DNA of 64,000 bases from CAZYMI01 sp964648505 (GTDB taxonomy: Bacteria > Pseudomonadota > Alphaproteobacteria > Micavibrionales > Micavibrionaceae), in contig CAZYMI010000008.1 of assembly GCA_964648505.1 (NCBI GenBank), forward strand, positions 1 through 64,000. Direction: 5' to 3'. This document shows positions 26,501 through 34,056 of the stretch, one piece after another (within the stretch, counting starts at the first letter, position 1; each line of letters starts with the position of its first letter). Made by a program: the position numbers and the translations under genes. The notes beneath the pieces were generated by a model. That model was not told the DNA's origin. It worked only from the letters and a program-made list of their open reading frames with translations, and searched no databases.

Positions 26501-26651
26501 CGAGTGTACCTGAAACAGAATCAGTGGCTGCGCGTGCAATGTAAGCCGGGTTTTTGTGTAAATCGACATGCTGAGTATACAAGCCAAGCCGTTTAAGTAG
26601 ATCCGGCAGTGTCCAACCAAGTTGATAATCCCTGACACTTAACGGATTCAT
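23556..26651 (-). CDS. RNase J-like beta-CASP metallo-beta-lactamase protein with large extensions (1031 residues)
   Basis: The core at about residues 385-890 follows the RNase J order. ITHDHFDHLAGV (HxHxDH at 441-446) is motif 2; YGHNH (535-539) fits motif 3; YGDGFDF (547-553) fits motif 4; the acidic YHDCT and the SPLSTNI, AVGSN and IATGAFGG segments align with the beta-CASP insert; IHRHGHPFREN (841-851) corresponds to the HxSGH motif and FHEPIH (863-868) to the final PVHGE-like step. About 380 residues of unknown sequence precede the core and about 140, ending in an Arg/Pro-rich tail, follow it. A zinc-dependent nuclease is expected. It is far longer than ordinary RNase J (about 550 residues) and not its housekeeping copy. 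Confidence 0.72.
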   Translation of the reverse strand: MNPLSVRDYQLGWTLPDLLKRLGLYTQHVDLHKNPAYIARAATDSVSGTLAAWHSKAEIDPDTNELSVVSHYWRHIPGLASRSITPFRSVYTQTLQNGSFVWTPKEIWVQAKQIFPAPDNDFVVQAVMRVQDMQAQINTHLRGKGAVDDTLKIITNAGFQKFLGEEFILKGLKKEGGFHPSATAAQIGASNPAADYPFLENLDPQIILALLGLDVNTVDPGKDYVGSRSIPALSHGTEVEHEARADFSMNDKTGDISLTISSVPLGLDDQEGREAVQVASMTLAPEGLEGYRIAKPTYMGQLISAKHWRDVMNLFGIVQSAGDDFSNYRYPDFLSHIGEFDLVKLLSPLGPAPSLTDQGGEFLAGSFHGTSFEKLVDDFGNQIGICQLFLHRGTKPDGQTSIVGVLIDLPIAIGGKGASFDRAIANLEIFWPYIKQIKITHDHFDHLAGVIDLAELGWMKGKIVSGSPDLIHTLRRQLSERQIPRSLWPMLESDIGTGFIEVLDDDDVLRFCIQHCEGGTLHTAKTTPYIVSAWYGHNHFKGSAVVYGDGFDFSEQGKAFMKRGLQPLIEAGYPEHHCIRPITVAYHDCTAVSEVGETPKQDEVAETLDVVFSWFDDKGIIASPLSTNILDIKNLITSACAHHRNITAVGSNIEKRLTNMNNYGVDPHYGPIPDKKFVPDFIEKTIAELENGADIRFLRRETDEAKELRDDPQSLLIIATGAFGGRDEYQSTMQRFLQGTSLLDANMSVRPTGYKINAEDYVYINLQTPSVPEKADDQYFQNQMIAYNRAMPVVNAFTRGFELQNLEPARYDRIVQDLQRRGWRYHAQSGNRRITVYDRPIHRHGHPFRENLAQMASHITADFHEPIHIASVDTFVAFQDLMRSLNLNSSGQTPRLFKLSRIDTYKTSPQDRFVPKVQLHESLKLIRQHRRRDRGYGGSLDVRDVTIFRADAQNPIDGFMPRSSGQMSVFFKSHATRPWAELHNPRNADGTYKIHKAGPAASHRAPSDRRRRQGRPTLGTPLPSLRPLEAA

Positions 26652-26654
26652 GCT

Positions 26655-28964
26655 TTACCCCAAATTCTCATAAGCAAGAACACCGGGTCGTCTAACACGC
26701 CTTGCTGTTTTTTTTAAAGCACCTTGAACATTGTTCCAGCTGTTTCTGTAGGTATCAGGCAGATCAACCAAATCTTTTTCTTCAAAAACAATCATTCCCA
26801 CATCTTCGATCATGCGTCTGATACGCAATATTTTTTGACGCAACACCAAGTGCTTATCATGCTGGCCTAGTGCATGCGTGCCATAAACACCTGTTAAATT
26901 AGCAAAATCTGTAATCTGCTCTTGATGGGTAAGGCCTGTTTTTTGATCTTTAATGCGCGTTACATTCATATGGCCTGGATTATCAACCAGATCAAAAAGA
27001 TGGATAAGACGCGCTGTTGAAACAAGCGTTTCACGGTGAAGCGCTTTAACGTTCAGGTCACTTTCAATCCGATCAAGCAGATCTGGCAACACATCAAAAA
27101 CGGATGCTGGCGAAAACTGCCCGTCTTGCAGTTGCCTGAGCACAACAAAACCTGCCTGATCGCCATGCGACGGCCTTTCAATAAGGCCCATCTGTATCAT
27201 GAATGCCCGCAAAGTCAGGGCGATATCATCGCTATCATACTGCCAACCCCGTGGAATAACTGCGCCACTTGCGTGACGATCAAGAATTTCTGTGGCCGCT
27301 AAAAGTTTGGCCTGAGACGTGAGTGATCGTTCGCCATCCCGGGCGTTAAATTCGGGATAACGTGCGAGTATCTGTGTCAAATAATCAACTGTATGTGTGC
27401 CATAAATCGCACTGTATCCGGCTTTTATAATATCCTGATTTGACAACAGAGCTGATACAATGCTTTCCCGCTGGGCACGCCTGCGTTCAATCACACTTTT
27501 AGCGTAAAGGGCCCCATCAACCGATTGCACTTCCTTGATAAAATCAAAACCACGTTCAGCAGCAAAATCTTTTGCGTTCTCCCCCCCTTTGATTGCTGCA
27601 ATCAAAAACAAGGCGCGGGGCGCCTGTACAGGTAACCGCGCCGATTCGAAAGTGGAAAGGATATAATTTAAACTTCCCTGTTCGCGCTCAGATGTATTTA
27701 AATCATCAAAAGTATGATCCTCAAAGATTCTTGCCCGTGGTGCAAAATAGGGCTGAGTTGAATGACGTCGCATATCCGGACGCGCTAAAGGCAAAGCAGA
27801 CAAACTGGCTGCACGGTTTTCAATGCCGGTTTTTGGCTTAAAAATACCTTCAAAAGAAGGATATTCAAATCCGCCTACAGGCAAATAACCTGCGATTTCT
27901 AAAATTGCCTTATGCGGATCGTATTTCGCCCCTTCAAGCGGATAGATATTTTGTTCATGGTATTTTTTTAAATCTGCATCACACGACCAATTCACCCACT
28001 GCGAAAACCGTCTGTCATTCGCCATTAAAGGCAGCATTAAGTTCTCAAGATGATCAAGGCGGCCTATATCTTCGCGGCTACGATCCGCCAGATCAGGGTG
28101 CAGTCTTGATGATCGCGTACCTTCTTTAAGCCAGCGATGATACTGAAATTCACCCGCTAAACTTGCAAGCGCCACATCATATTCAAAACCTTTTATTGCT
28201 TGATAGACAATCGCCCGCGCCCTTTCCCATGCCCGGTCAGCAAGGGCGATTTTTCGCCCCGCCACATCCACACAAAATAAAGGGTCAGACCGGGCGTCTC
28301 TTACGTCTTCAAAAAATCCCATTTGTGTTTGTGTCGCAGCTAGATCTTCGTTATTCGCCCATCTGGAATGCGCATGGTCTAACCCCGCCACCATCAAAGA
28401 AACCCGAGTAATAATGAGCGGGATATAAAATTCTTCAAACGCCCAGTCTGGCGTTGATGCCCCCAGTGTTACACCAAAATTACTGGCCTTCAGCCTTTCA
28501 ACCGCTTCAGAAAAAGCAGGCGCCCATACGGCGTGGTCAGGAAAAGCATGAGCCGTGCGCTCTGCCAGATCAAGATTCTGATTGATATTGGGTAAAATAA
28601 CCCGCGCCACAAGTTCACTTTTTGGCGTAATTTTAGAAAGATCCTGCGTGGTGAGAACCGGGCGCCCCTTTTTGGTCGGTGATGCCCAAGTTTTACGAAT
28701 ATGATCTTCCATATCCAGCGCGTAATCAACAGCCCGGATCCCAGTAGACATAGGGCCGCGTACAAAAGCAATCCGACGCATATCTTGCGTCACAGCCTCA
28801 ACGCCATGAATTTTAAGTATTGATAAGGCCCGCTGCTGTTGCGAGAAAATGGATCTCGCATCAGGCTTGATTGTAAAAAATTCGGGATTGTTCGTAAAAT
28901 CGAACGGGCACAACGTCCCAGCCCCAACGAGCCGATCATATCGATCGACAGGTGGAAATGCCAT
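26655..28964 (-). CDS. Large uncharacterised protein (769 residues), first gene of the RNase J-like operon
   Basis: I do not recognise this protein. It appears soluble and largely helical, rich in Arg, Asp and Leu, with a basic C terminus (KKTARRVRRPG). No Walker, helicase, nuclease or methylase motif stands out. An in-frame TAG ten codons upstream makes the chosen ATG the first available start; the ribosome site is weak (GGGA). Three bases separate its stop from the next start, so the three large genes form one transcription unit. Its constant association with a beta-CASP protein would be the first thing to test for function. Confidence 0.78.
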   Translation of the reverse strand: MAFPPVDRYDRLVGAGTLCPFDFTNNPEFFTIKPDARSIFSQQQRALSILKIHGVEAVTQDMRRIAFVRGPMSTGIRAVDYALDMEDHIRKTWASPTKKGRPVLTTQDLSKITPKSELVARVILPNINQNLDLAERTAHAFPDHAVWAPAFSEAVERLKASNFGVTLGASTPDWAFEEFYIPLIITRVSLMVAGLDHAHSRWANNEDLAATQTQMGFFEDVRDARSDPLFCVDVAGRKIALADRAWERARAIVYQAIKGFEYDVALASLAGEFQYHRWLKEGTRSSRLHPDLADRSREDIGRLDHLENLMLPLMANDRRFSQWVNWSCDADLKKYHEQNIYPLEGAKYDPHKAILEIAGYLPVGGFEYPSFEGIFKPKTGIENRAASLSALPLARPDMRRHSTQPYFAPRARIFEDHTFDDLNTSEREQGSLNYILSTFESARLPVQAPRALFLIAAIKGGENAKDFAAERGFDFIKEVQSVDGALYAKSVIERRRAQRESIVSALLSNQDIIKAGYSAIYGTHTVDYLTQILARYPEFNARDGERSLTSQAKLLAATEILDRHASGAVIPRGWQYDSDDIALTLRAFMIQMGLIERPSHGDQAGFVVLRQLQDGQFSPASVFDVLPDLLDRIESDLNVKALHRETLVSTARLIHLFDLVDNPGHMNVTRIKDQKTGLTHQEQITDFANLTGVYGTHALGQHDKHLVLRQKILRIRRMIEDVGMIVFEEKDLVDLPDTYRNSWNNVQGALKKTARRVRRPGVLAYENLG

Positions 28965-29244
28965 TTTAGTCCCAGACGCTAACGTTGCTTTCTAAATCGC
29001 GCAACTTGGTTTTGCTTCCCCTCCTTCGTAGAAAAAGAATCGCTTCAATGCAAGTGCTTTATTTTTTGCTCTGTACCTTGTTATTTACCTTTGTTTCGGA
29101 TAACTTTAATCCTTCGGTCAAAATTTAAATTTCATTATTTTTAAATTTTTTTCCTTTCATTCGTTTCCCGAATCCTGCATTTTTCATTTGCCCTAACATT
29201 CAGGCTGCACAAAATTGCAGACTGCCACAAACCTAAGCCGAAAT
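28965..29244. other. Divergent AT-rich intergenic region
   Basis: About 280 bases separating the three-large-protein operon from the plus-strand phosphoesterase gene. It contains long A/T runs near 29125-29155 and a purine-rich GAAGGAGGGG on the minus strand about 50 bases before the 769-residue gene. I cannot single out a convincing promoter for either side and see no RNA gene. Confidence 0.4.
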
Positions 29245-30306
29245 ATGCATTTTTTACGCATCGTTATTTCTGATACCCATCTGGGTAAAAAAGTTTCAGC
29301 TGCTGAATATCTTCTTGAGTTTTTAACCTGCGTTCATCGCGGTGAAATCAGTACAAATGAAATCATTCTTAATGGAGACATTATTGATGGTTGGAAGCTG
29401 GCAAGCAAAAAACGTAAACCTTTATTCGAACTTCATGCACGGGTCCTTGATGCTTTGTGGGCTATTGAAGCGCAAGGTGTCAAAATCTCCTACATTCTGG
29501 GGAACCACGATGAAGATTTGCGAAAACAAAAATGGACCAATCGTCCTTTCACGCTTTCGGCTCAGGGCACATTACCGCCTGTCGCACTCCATTTCCGCAA
29601 GGCGGTTAAATTTGAAGATCCCCAAGGGCGCAAAACGCTTGTTTTACATGGCGATCAGTTCGATAAGGTTTTCTCACAAAAAGAAACTGGTAAAATGCTT
29701 TCTCATATTGGTGATCGTGCTTACGATGCCAGCGTGTCTTTAAACCGCGCCTTTCTAAAGCTTGCACGCACACTAAGACATGATGCGCATTTCTCACTTT
29801 CCGCTTACATAAAAAAACGGACCAAGTCAGCTCTTGGAATTATAGAACGCTTTGAACAGGCTGTCACCGCAGATGCCTTATCACAACGCTTTCAAGTGGT
29901 TGTGTGCGGTCATATTCACCATGCAGAAATTCGAAACTTTGTCAGCGATAAAGGCCGTAAAGTTCAGTACGTGAATAGCGGGGACTGGGTGGAAAGTTGC
30001 GCGTGTGTTGCCCAAACCGCGGATGGGGAATGGCAGATTTTACCTTGGTTTGAAGAAAGGCTAAAACGCAAACTAGACCGCTTGCCAACACAAGATGACC
30101 CGAACCCCTTTGCCGCTTACAGGCCTTATACCATAGAGTTTCTGGAACGGTTACGCACGATATGGCCAGGCCGTGACGCCCAAAACCTTACCCAGGAGTA
30201 TCGTCGCGTTACACGTAAAATTGAAAAAGATGAAATGAGTGATAGAAAGAGAACAGATCTTTTACATCGTCGCGCTGCACTAGAAGCGCAGCTCAAAGTT
30301 GCCTGA
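29245..30306 (+). CDS. LpxH-like (COG2908) metallophosphoesterase
   Basis: A phosphoesterase of about 353 residues if it begins at MHFLRIVISDTHL; a TTG ten codons earlier is also possible and neither has a strong ribosome site. Metal motifs DTHLG, NGDIIDGW, LGNHDED, HGDQFD and CGHIHHAEI are all present, followed by VNSGDWVESC, the pattern of UDP-2,3-diacylglucosamine pyrophosphatase-like proteins. The C-terminal 80 residues are a charged extension. A lipid A or nucleotide-lipid substrate is the family expectation; the true substrate is open. Confidence 0.82.
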   Translation: MHFLRIVISDTHLGKKVSAAEYLLEFLTCVHRGEISTNEIILNGDIIDGWKLASKKRKPLFELHARVLDALWAIEAQGVKISYILGNHDEDLRKQKWTNRPFTLSAQGTLPPVALHFRKAVKFEDPQGRKTLVLHGDQFDKVFSQKETGKMLSHIGDRAYDASVSLNRAFLKLARTLRHDAHFSLSAYIKKRTKSALGIIERFEQAVTADALSQRFQVVVCGHIHHAEIRNFVSDKGRKVQYVNSGDWVESCACVAQTADGEWQILPWFEERLKRKLDRLPTQDDPNPFAAYRPYTIEFLERLRTIWPGRDAQNLTQEYRRVTRKIEKDEMSDRKRTDLLHRRAALEAQLKVA

Positions 30307-30330
30307 CCTTTTGACAAATTGTGCTCAAAG

Positions 30331-30367
30331 AAAAGGGTTGTGGCGTGGGGGAAACGCGCACAACCCT
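30331..30367 (-). terminator. Terminator hairpin between convergent genes
   Basis: A nine-base-pair stem (AGGGTTGTG / CACAACCCT), extended inward by GCGT / ACGC, followed on the minus strand by TTTTCTTT. It lies between the phosphoesterase and msrA and best serves msrA. Confidence 0.6.
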
Positions 30368-30392
30368 GAAAAGCAAACCCAATCCTAAGGTT

Positions 30393-30911
30393 TTAGGCTG
30401 CTAATAATTTCCAGTTCGGCCTGATAAAATGGCATGTATAACCGCCAGGGTTCTTTTGCAGATAATCTTGATGATAATCTTCTGCTTCAAAAAATGTTGA
30501 GGCCTTTGTTACTTCTGTTACAACCTTGGCAGGCCATACTTTTGAAGCATCAATTTCAGCAATGACTTTTTCAGCCATGGCCCGTTGATCTTCGCTGGTA
30601 TAAAAAATTGCCGAGCGGTATTGAGAACCACGGTCGTTTCCCTGTCTGTCACGAGTTGTCGGGTCATGAATCTGAAAGAAAAACAGTAAAATATTGCGAT
30701 AACTGATTCTCTGCGGATCAAATGTGATTTCTAACGATTCAGCGTGGCCTGTGCCTCCTGATTTCATATCGTTATATGTTGGCGCACTAGTTTTGCCGCC
30801 TGTATAACCCGCGCGGGTTGTGATAATGCCAGGTACCTTGCGCAGCAATTCCTGCATACCCCAAAAACAGCCACCTGCTAAAATTGCTTTTTCCAAGTTT
30901 TCTCTTTCCAT
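30393..30911 (-). CDS. msrA: Peptide methionine sulfoxide reductase MsrA
   Basis: A 172-residue reductase of methionine-S-sulfoxide. The catalytic motif GGCFWG is at residues 14-19 with the nucleophilic cysteine at 16; the later GYTGG, GHAE and ITFDP segments and the C-terminal GGYTCHFI complete the family pattern. AAGGAGA precedes the start. It is the last of a minus-strand series with a ZntB-like transporter, a hydrolase and a bufferin, suggesting a protective role under metal or oxidative stress. Confidence 0.95.
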   Translation of the reverse strand: MERENLEKAILAGGCFWGMQELLRKVPGIITTRAGYTGGKTSAPTYNDMKSGGTGHAESLEITFDPQRISYRNILLFFFQIHDPTTRDRQGNDRGSQYRSAIFYTSEDQRAMAEKVIAEIDASKVWPAKVVTEVTKASTFFEAEDYHQDYLQKNPGGYTCHFIRPNWKLLAA

Positions 30912-30988
30912 GTGTTATCTCCTTCAAAAGGGCTGATAATAACCGCCCTTACATTAAGACTACGCCCCAAGAATGTATTTGGTTACAT

Positions 30989-31966
30989 TTAAAAAAAGCG
31001 CAGCCATCTGAATATAATCGTCTGTAAGAACCCCACAAACAGGCATAAAGCGAGTAATTCCCAGAACGCATTTGGATTCATGTTTCCTGGAATACCACCA
31101 ATATTGGCCCCCATCAGCCCTGTTAAAAAAGTTAGCGGCAAAAAGATCGAAGACATAATGGAAATAAAGTAAATTCCTCGGTTGCTTTTTTGCGATGTCG
31201 TGTTTTCAACCTCACTAGTTAAAATCATGGCGCGTGCATGCAAAAGCGCTAGATCCTCATCCATCCTTATTAACCGATCTTGTTCTTCTGCCAGAAGTCT
31301 GCGGTGCTTAATATCAATCCATGGTTTTTCTTCAGATTTTAAATGATTCAAAACGTCTTTCTGTGGTGCCAGATAACGCCGCAATGTTAGAGTTGACCGT
31401 TTCAGATCATTCACATTTTGCATCCCATTTACACATTTATCGTTACGTAACGTATCTTCTATTTTATCAAGCGCTTCATGCTGCTGAGATACAAAATTTT
31501 CGATATGGTCAAACATATGTGTAACAATAAATAATAAAAATTCAGAAGTATTTTTAGGCCCCTGACCCTTATCCAAACTCTCTGCAATTTGCCGTACTGT
31601 CATGACTGAATTTTTTTCAACTGAAATTACGCGATGATCGTCAATAAACATGCGCAGCGAAACCATATCCTCCGGATTCTTATGCGGGTTCATATTAATA
31701 CCGCGTAAAATCATGAAAATGCCGTTTTGCACTTCAATGCAGCGCGGGCGCGTTTCATCAGCTAGAAGGGCTGCAATAACAATATCATCCACACAAGAAA
31801 TATGGTCACGCAGAAAAACAGTTGTGTCGGGATCAGTGGCATCCAAATGCACCCAGCTCAGGCGCAAATCGCAAAATGCGCTTTTTGCCTCAGGAATCGG
31901 TAACGGGGTTGATCCACCCTTACCATCTAAAAGCTTTGAAAATTTTACGATTTTCTCAAAATTCAT
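30989..31966 (-). CDS. CorA-superfamily metal transporter, ZntB-like
   Basis: A 325-residue protein with a long cytoplasmic N-terminal domain and two C-terminal transmembrane helices. The signature loop reads LMGANIGGIPG (about residue 288), the GxNxGG(I/V)P form of the ZntB branch rather than the GMN of CorA. It should form a pentameric channel for Zn2+ or a similar divalent cation. It begins 12 bases after the hydrolase gene. Residues around 150-240 are coiled-coil-like, as in the stalk of this family. Confidence 0.85.
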   Translation of the reverse strand: MNFEKIVKFSKLLDGKGGSTPLPIPEAKSAFCDLRLSWVHLDATDPDTTVFLRDHISCVDDIVIAALLADETRPRCIEVQNGIFMILRGINMNPHKNPEDMVSLRMFIDDHRVISVEKNSVMTVRQIAESLDKGQGPKNTSEFLLFIVTHMFDHIENFVSQQHEALDKIEDTLRNDKCVNGMQNVNDLKRSTLTLRRYLAPQKDVLNHLKSEEKPWIDIKHRRLLAEEQDRLIRMDEDLALLHARAMILTSEVENTTSQKSNRGIYFISIMSSIFLPLTFLTGLMGANIGGIPGNMNPNAFWELLALCLFVGFLQTIIFRWLRFF

Positions 31967-31978
31967 ATCGATGGCCCT

Positions 31979-32737
31979 TTATCTAAGGTAATTATGCGCA
32001 GCCGCAGCAAGAATATCGGAAACATATTCCGCGTCTTCTGTCTTGCTGAGCATGTGCCCTGCACCGGGAAGCGATATAAAGCTTTTTGGATGATTGGCAT
32101 GTTCATATATATCGCGGGCATTTTCTGCTTCAACCAGCTCATCTTTCGGATCATGAAAAATCATCAGTTGCGCTTTTAGTTTTTGAAGCGATTTTTTCAT
32201 GTCGTGGAGCTTTAACTGATCCACAAATTCTTTGGTAATCGTAAACTCACGGCCAGCAAGGGTCACGTTAGCAACGCCGCAAGTATTTAATGTATCTGCA
32301 ACAGATTCAAAAAAATGGCCGGCATGGACAGGTTCAAATGGCGATCCAATAGTTGCGACAATTTTAACACTTGATACTTCGTGCGCTGTTGCCAGAACAG
32401 CCGTGCCGCCAAGTGAATGGCCAAACATGATTTGCGGTGACGCTGCATGCTCAGTCAAATAAGAAACTGCACTTCTAATGTCATCCAGATTGGCAGAAAA
32501 ATGACTGTCTTCAAAATCACCTTCGCTTGCACCAAGGCCCGTAAAATCAAAGCGAAACACACCAATGCCGCGGGCCACAAGCGCCTTGCTAATTCTGTGC
32601 ATGGCAGGAATATCTTTTGAACAGGTAAAACAGTGCGCTGCAAGCGCGTAAGCCGACGGGGTGGTATCGGGCAGATCAAACCGTGCCGAAAGTGTATTGC
32701 CTTGTTTATTCTTAAAATTAATTTGTTCGCTTTTCAT
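31979..32737 (-). CDS. Alpha/beta hydrolase
   Basis: A 252-residue serine hydrolase. The nucleophile elbow is FGHSLGGTA near residue 106, the oxyanion region AAHCFTCSKD near residue 35, the acid lies in FHDPKDELV and the histidine in LPGAGHML. The sequence resembles the hydrolase half of the bifunctional hydrolase-OsmC proteins found in many bacteria; here no OsmC domain is attached. It is downstream of a strong terminator behind the bufferin gene, so it may need its own promoter. Confidence 0.82.
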   Translation of the reverse strand: MKSEQINFKNKQGNTLSARFDLPDTTPSAYALAAHCFTCSKDIPAMHRISKALVARGIGVFRFDFTGLGASEGDFEDSHFSANLDDIRSAVSYLTEHAASPQIMFGHSLGGTAVLATAHEVSSVKIVATIGSPFEPVHAGHFFESVADTLNTCGVANVTLAGREFTITKEFVDQLKLHDMKKSLQKLKAQLMIFHDPKDELVEAENARDIYEHANHPKSFISLPGAGHMLSKTEDAEYVSDILAAAAHNYLR

Positions 32738-32764
32738 CTGCCTTGTTCCTTGAAAGTTTTTAAG

Positions 32765-32794
32765 AAAAAAGGGATCAAGTGTGACCTGATCCCT
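32765..32794 (-). terminator. Strong intrinsic terminator after the first bufferin gene
   Basis: On the minus strand an eight-base-pair stem (AGGGATCA / TGATCCCT) with a nine-base loop is followed by TTTTTTCTT. It separates the bufferin precursor gene from the hydrolase gene. Confidence 0.85.
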
Positions 32795-32821
32795 TCCTTA
32801 ATTTTTTGCGTGGCAAAAAGA

Positions 32822-33139
32822 TTAACCTTTTACGCCGCCTGCGAGTTTATCGCATACGCCAGCTGGAAGGTGCAGCCATGAATTTGGATCAGCATCTTTT
32901 GTCGACTGTCCAGAGCAAGAATTGCTTCCATCTTTTGATGCGCAGTCATTTTTACCAGCTTTGGCAACGCCATAGCATTTTTCTTTATCTTTGGAAGCTT
33001 CTTTGTGGTCACAACCATTTCCTTCTTTACCACAGCCATTTGCTTCTGTTGCTGCTTTATCTGCAGCAGATGCAATACCGTAAGTACCTGCTGTTAAAAG
33101 TACTGCAAGAAGGGCTGCGCCAATTACTCTTTTGTTCAT
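32822..33139 (-). CDS. bufA1: Bufferin-like DUF2282 precursor peptide
   Basis: A 105-residue secreted peptide starting at MNKRVIG behind GGAG. A signal peptide covers about residues 1-25 (ending ASAADK). The mature core has the DUF2282 pattern KCYGVAKAGKNDCA, then SCSGQSTKD and LPAGVCDKLAGG, giving four conserved cysteines. DUF2282 peptides are the precursors of bufferins, copper-binding RiPPs modified by DUF692 (BufB) enzymes. Two further cysteines occur in an extra GCGKEGNGCDHK stretch before the core. Such a modification gene is encoded divergently about 0.9 kb away. Confidence 0.85.
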   Translation of the reverse strand: MNKRVIGAALLAVLLTAGTYGIASAADKAATEANGCGKEGNGCDHKEASKDKEKCYGVAKAGKNDCASKDGSNSCSGQSTKDADPNSWLHLPAGVCDKLAGGVKG

Positions 33140-33190
33140 TGTGTCGATCTCCGTTTTCTTCGTGTCTGTTATGTTGAGTGTAAACTTACC

Positions 33191-33202
33191 GAACATTTGT
33201 TC
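33191..33202. promoter_or_regulatory. Possible operator upstream of bufA1
   Basis: A perfect dyad GAACA-TT-TGTTC lies about 50 bases before the bufferin start codon, in the spacer behind the TetR gene. It may bind a regulator of bufA1; it does not match the dyad in the divergent region. Confidence 0.4.
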
Positions 33203-33236
33203 AGTTCCTCACAATAAGACGAAAGAGATTGATAGA

Positions 33237-33806
33237 TCAAGCTGGCATTTCTAATGCGTTTTCAATCAGGTCTTGCGCTTGGCGATGGCTTATCTGTGCA
33301 GCATTATTATTCTTTGTAACAATCCATGAAATATAAGCACCCATCATCAGCATTGTGATTTGCTCTGCCACCATCTTAGGCTGCAAAAGACCGGAATCAC
33401 GCGCAAAACCTTCTAGTTTTTCTGCAATAAATTGATAATGCTGTTCACATATTCTTCTTTCGGTACTAAAACGGTCCGTAAATTCAGTGGCCGCATTCAA
33501 AAAAGGGCAGCCATAAAAATCAGGTCTTTCAAAATTTTCCTGCATGGTTTGAAACATTATCAAAAGACGATCTTTATTGGTTAAACCTTCTTTACCCCAT
33601 AATTCAAGATAAGCTTTGCGATGAGTCTGGCTGGCATAGAGCAAGGCCGCTTCTACAATTGCCGATTTATTAGGAAAGTGATGATAAAGGGATGATTTTG
33701 AAACGCCCGCCAGCCTTGAGAGTGCATCAAGACTTGTGGCGCGATATCCATTTTCATAAAAAATTTTGCAAGCTTTTTCCAAAATACGTTCGCGTGTTGA
33801 ATGCAT
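33237..33806 (-). CDS. TetR/AcrR-family transcriptional repressor of the bufferin region
   Basis: A 189-residue regulator. The helix-turn-helix is visible in ATSLDALSRLAGVSKSSLYH followed by HFPNKSAI. The C-terminal domain contains GCPFLNAATEF and a few scattered cysteines. It lies between bufA1 and the divergent buf/dox operon, and a dyad typical of TetR operators overlaps the divergent promoter. It most likely represses its own gene and the plus-strand operon. The inducing ligand is unknown; copper or a metabolite of the ketone-body genes are both possible. Confidence 0.88.
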   Translation of the reverse strand: MHSTRERILEKACKIFYENGYRATSLDALSRLAGVSKSSLYHHFPNKSAIVEAALLYASQTHRKAYLELWGKEGLTNKDRLLIMFQTMQENFERPDFYGCPFLNAATEFTDRFSTERRICEQHYQFIAEKLEGFARDSGLLQPKMVAEQITMLMMGAYISWIVTKNNNAAQISHRQAQDLIENALEMPA

Positions 33807-33864
33807 AACTTCTCTTTCCTGTTTTTGTTATTTTCTTTCGCATTCTTTAGGGTCTCAGCTATCA

Positions 33865-33930
33865 ATCATACAGGCTTTTTAAAATTGACCTCAAGCGAAT
33901 TATTCTTATAGATAGACCAACTGGTTAGTC
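33865..33930. promoter_or_regulatory. Divergent promoters with TetR-type operator
   Basis: Plus strand: TTGACC (33885-33890) and TATAGA (33907-33912), 16-base spacing, with the dyad GACCAACTGGTTAGTC (33915-33930) at the expected transcription start. Minus strand: TTGAGG (33894-33889) and TATGAT (33870-33865), 18-base spacing, pointing to the TetR gene. The overlap lets one repressor control both directions. Confidence 0.65.
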
Positions 33931-34056
33931 GGGTTCTTTCATTACAAGCCCAGACATTCATGGTAATTAATGTTTATAAGATTGAACCCTTATGAATGCC
34001 GCTTAAAATTAAAGGCTGCTTCTATATATAATGTGTAACAAAAAAACTAGATCTGC

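Noticed and set aside
23556..26651. Generic metallo-beta-lactamase hydrolase (glyoxalase or lactonase type)
   Set aside because: The motifs after GDGFDF, including SPLSTN, ATGAFGG and IHRHGH, follow the beta-CASP order that those enzymes lack.
28965..29015. A 12-codon upstream reading frame before the 769-residue gene
   Set aside because: It would need a TTG start with too long a spacing from the purine-rich sequence, and nothing suggests it is translated.
31979..32737. Truncated hydrolase-OsmC fusion
   Set aside because: The hydrolase domain is complete with normal ends, and no OsmC remnant follows, so it is taken as a stand-alone enzyme.
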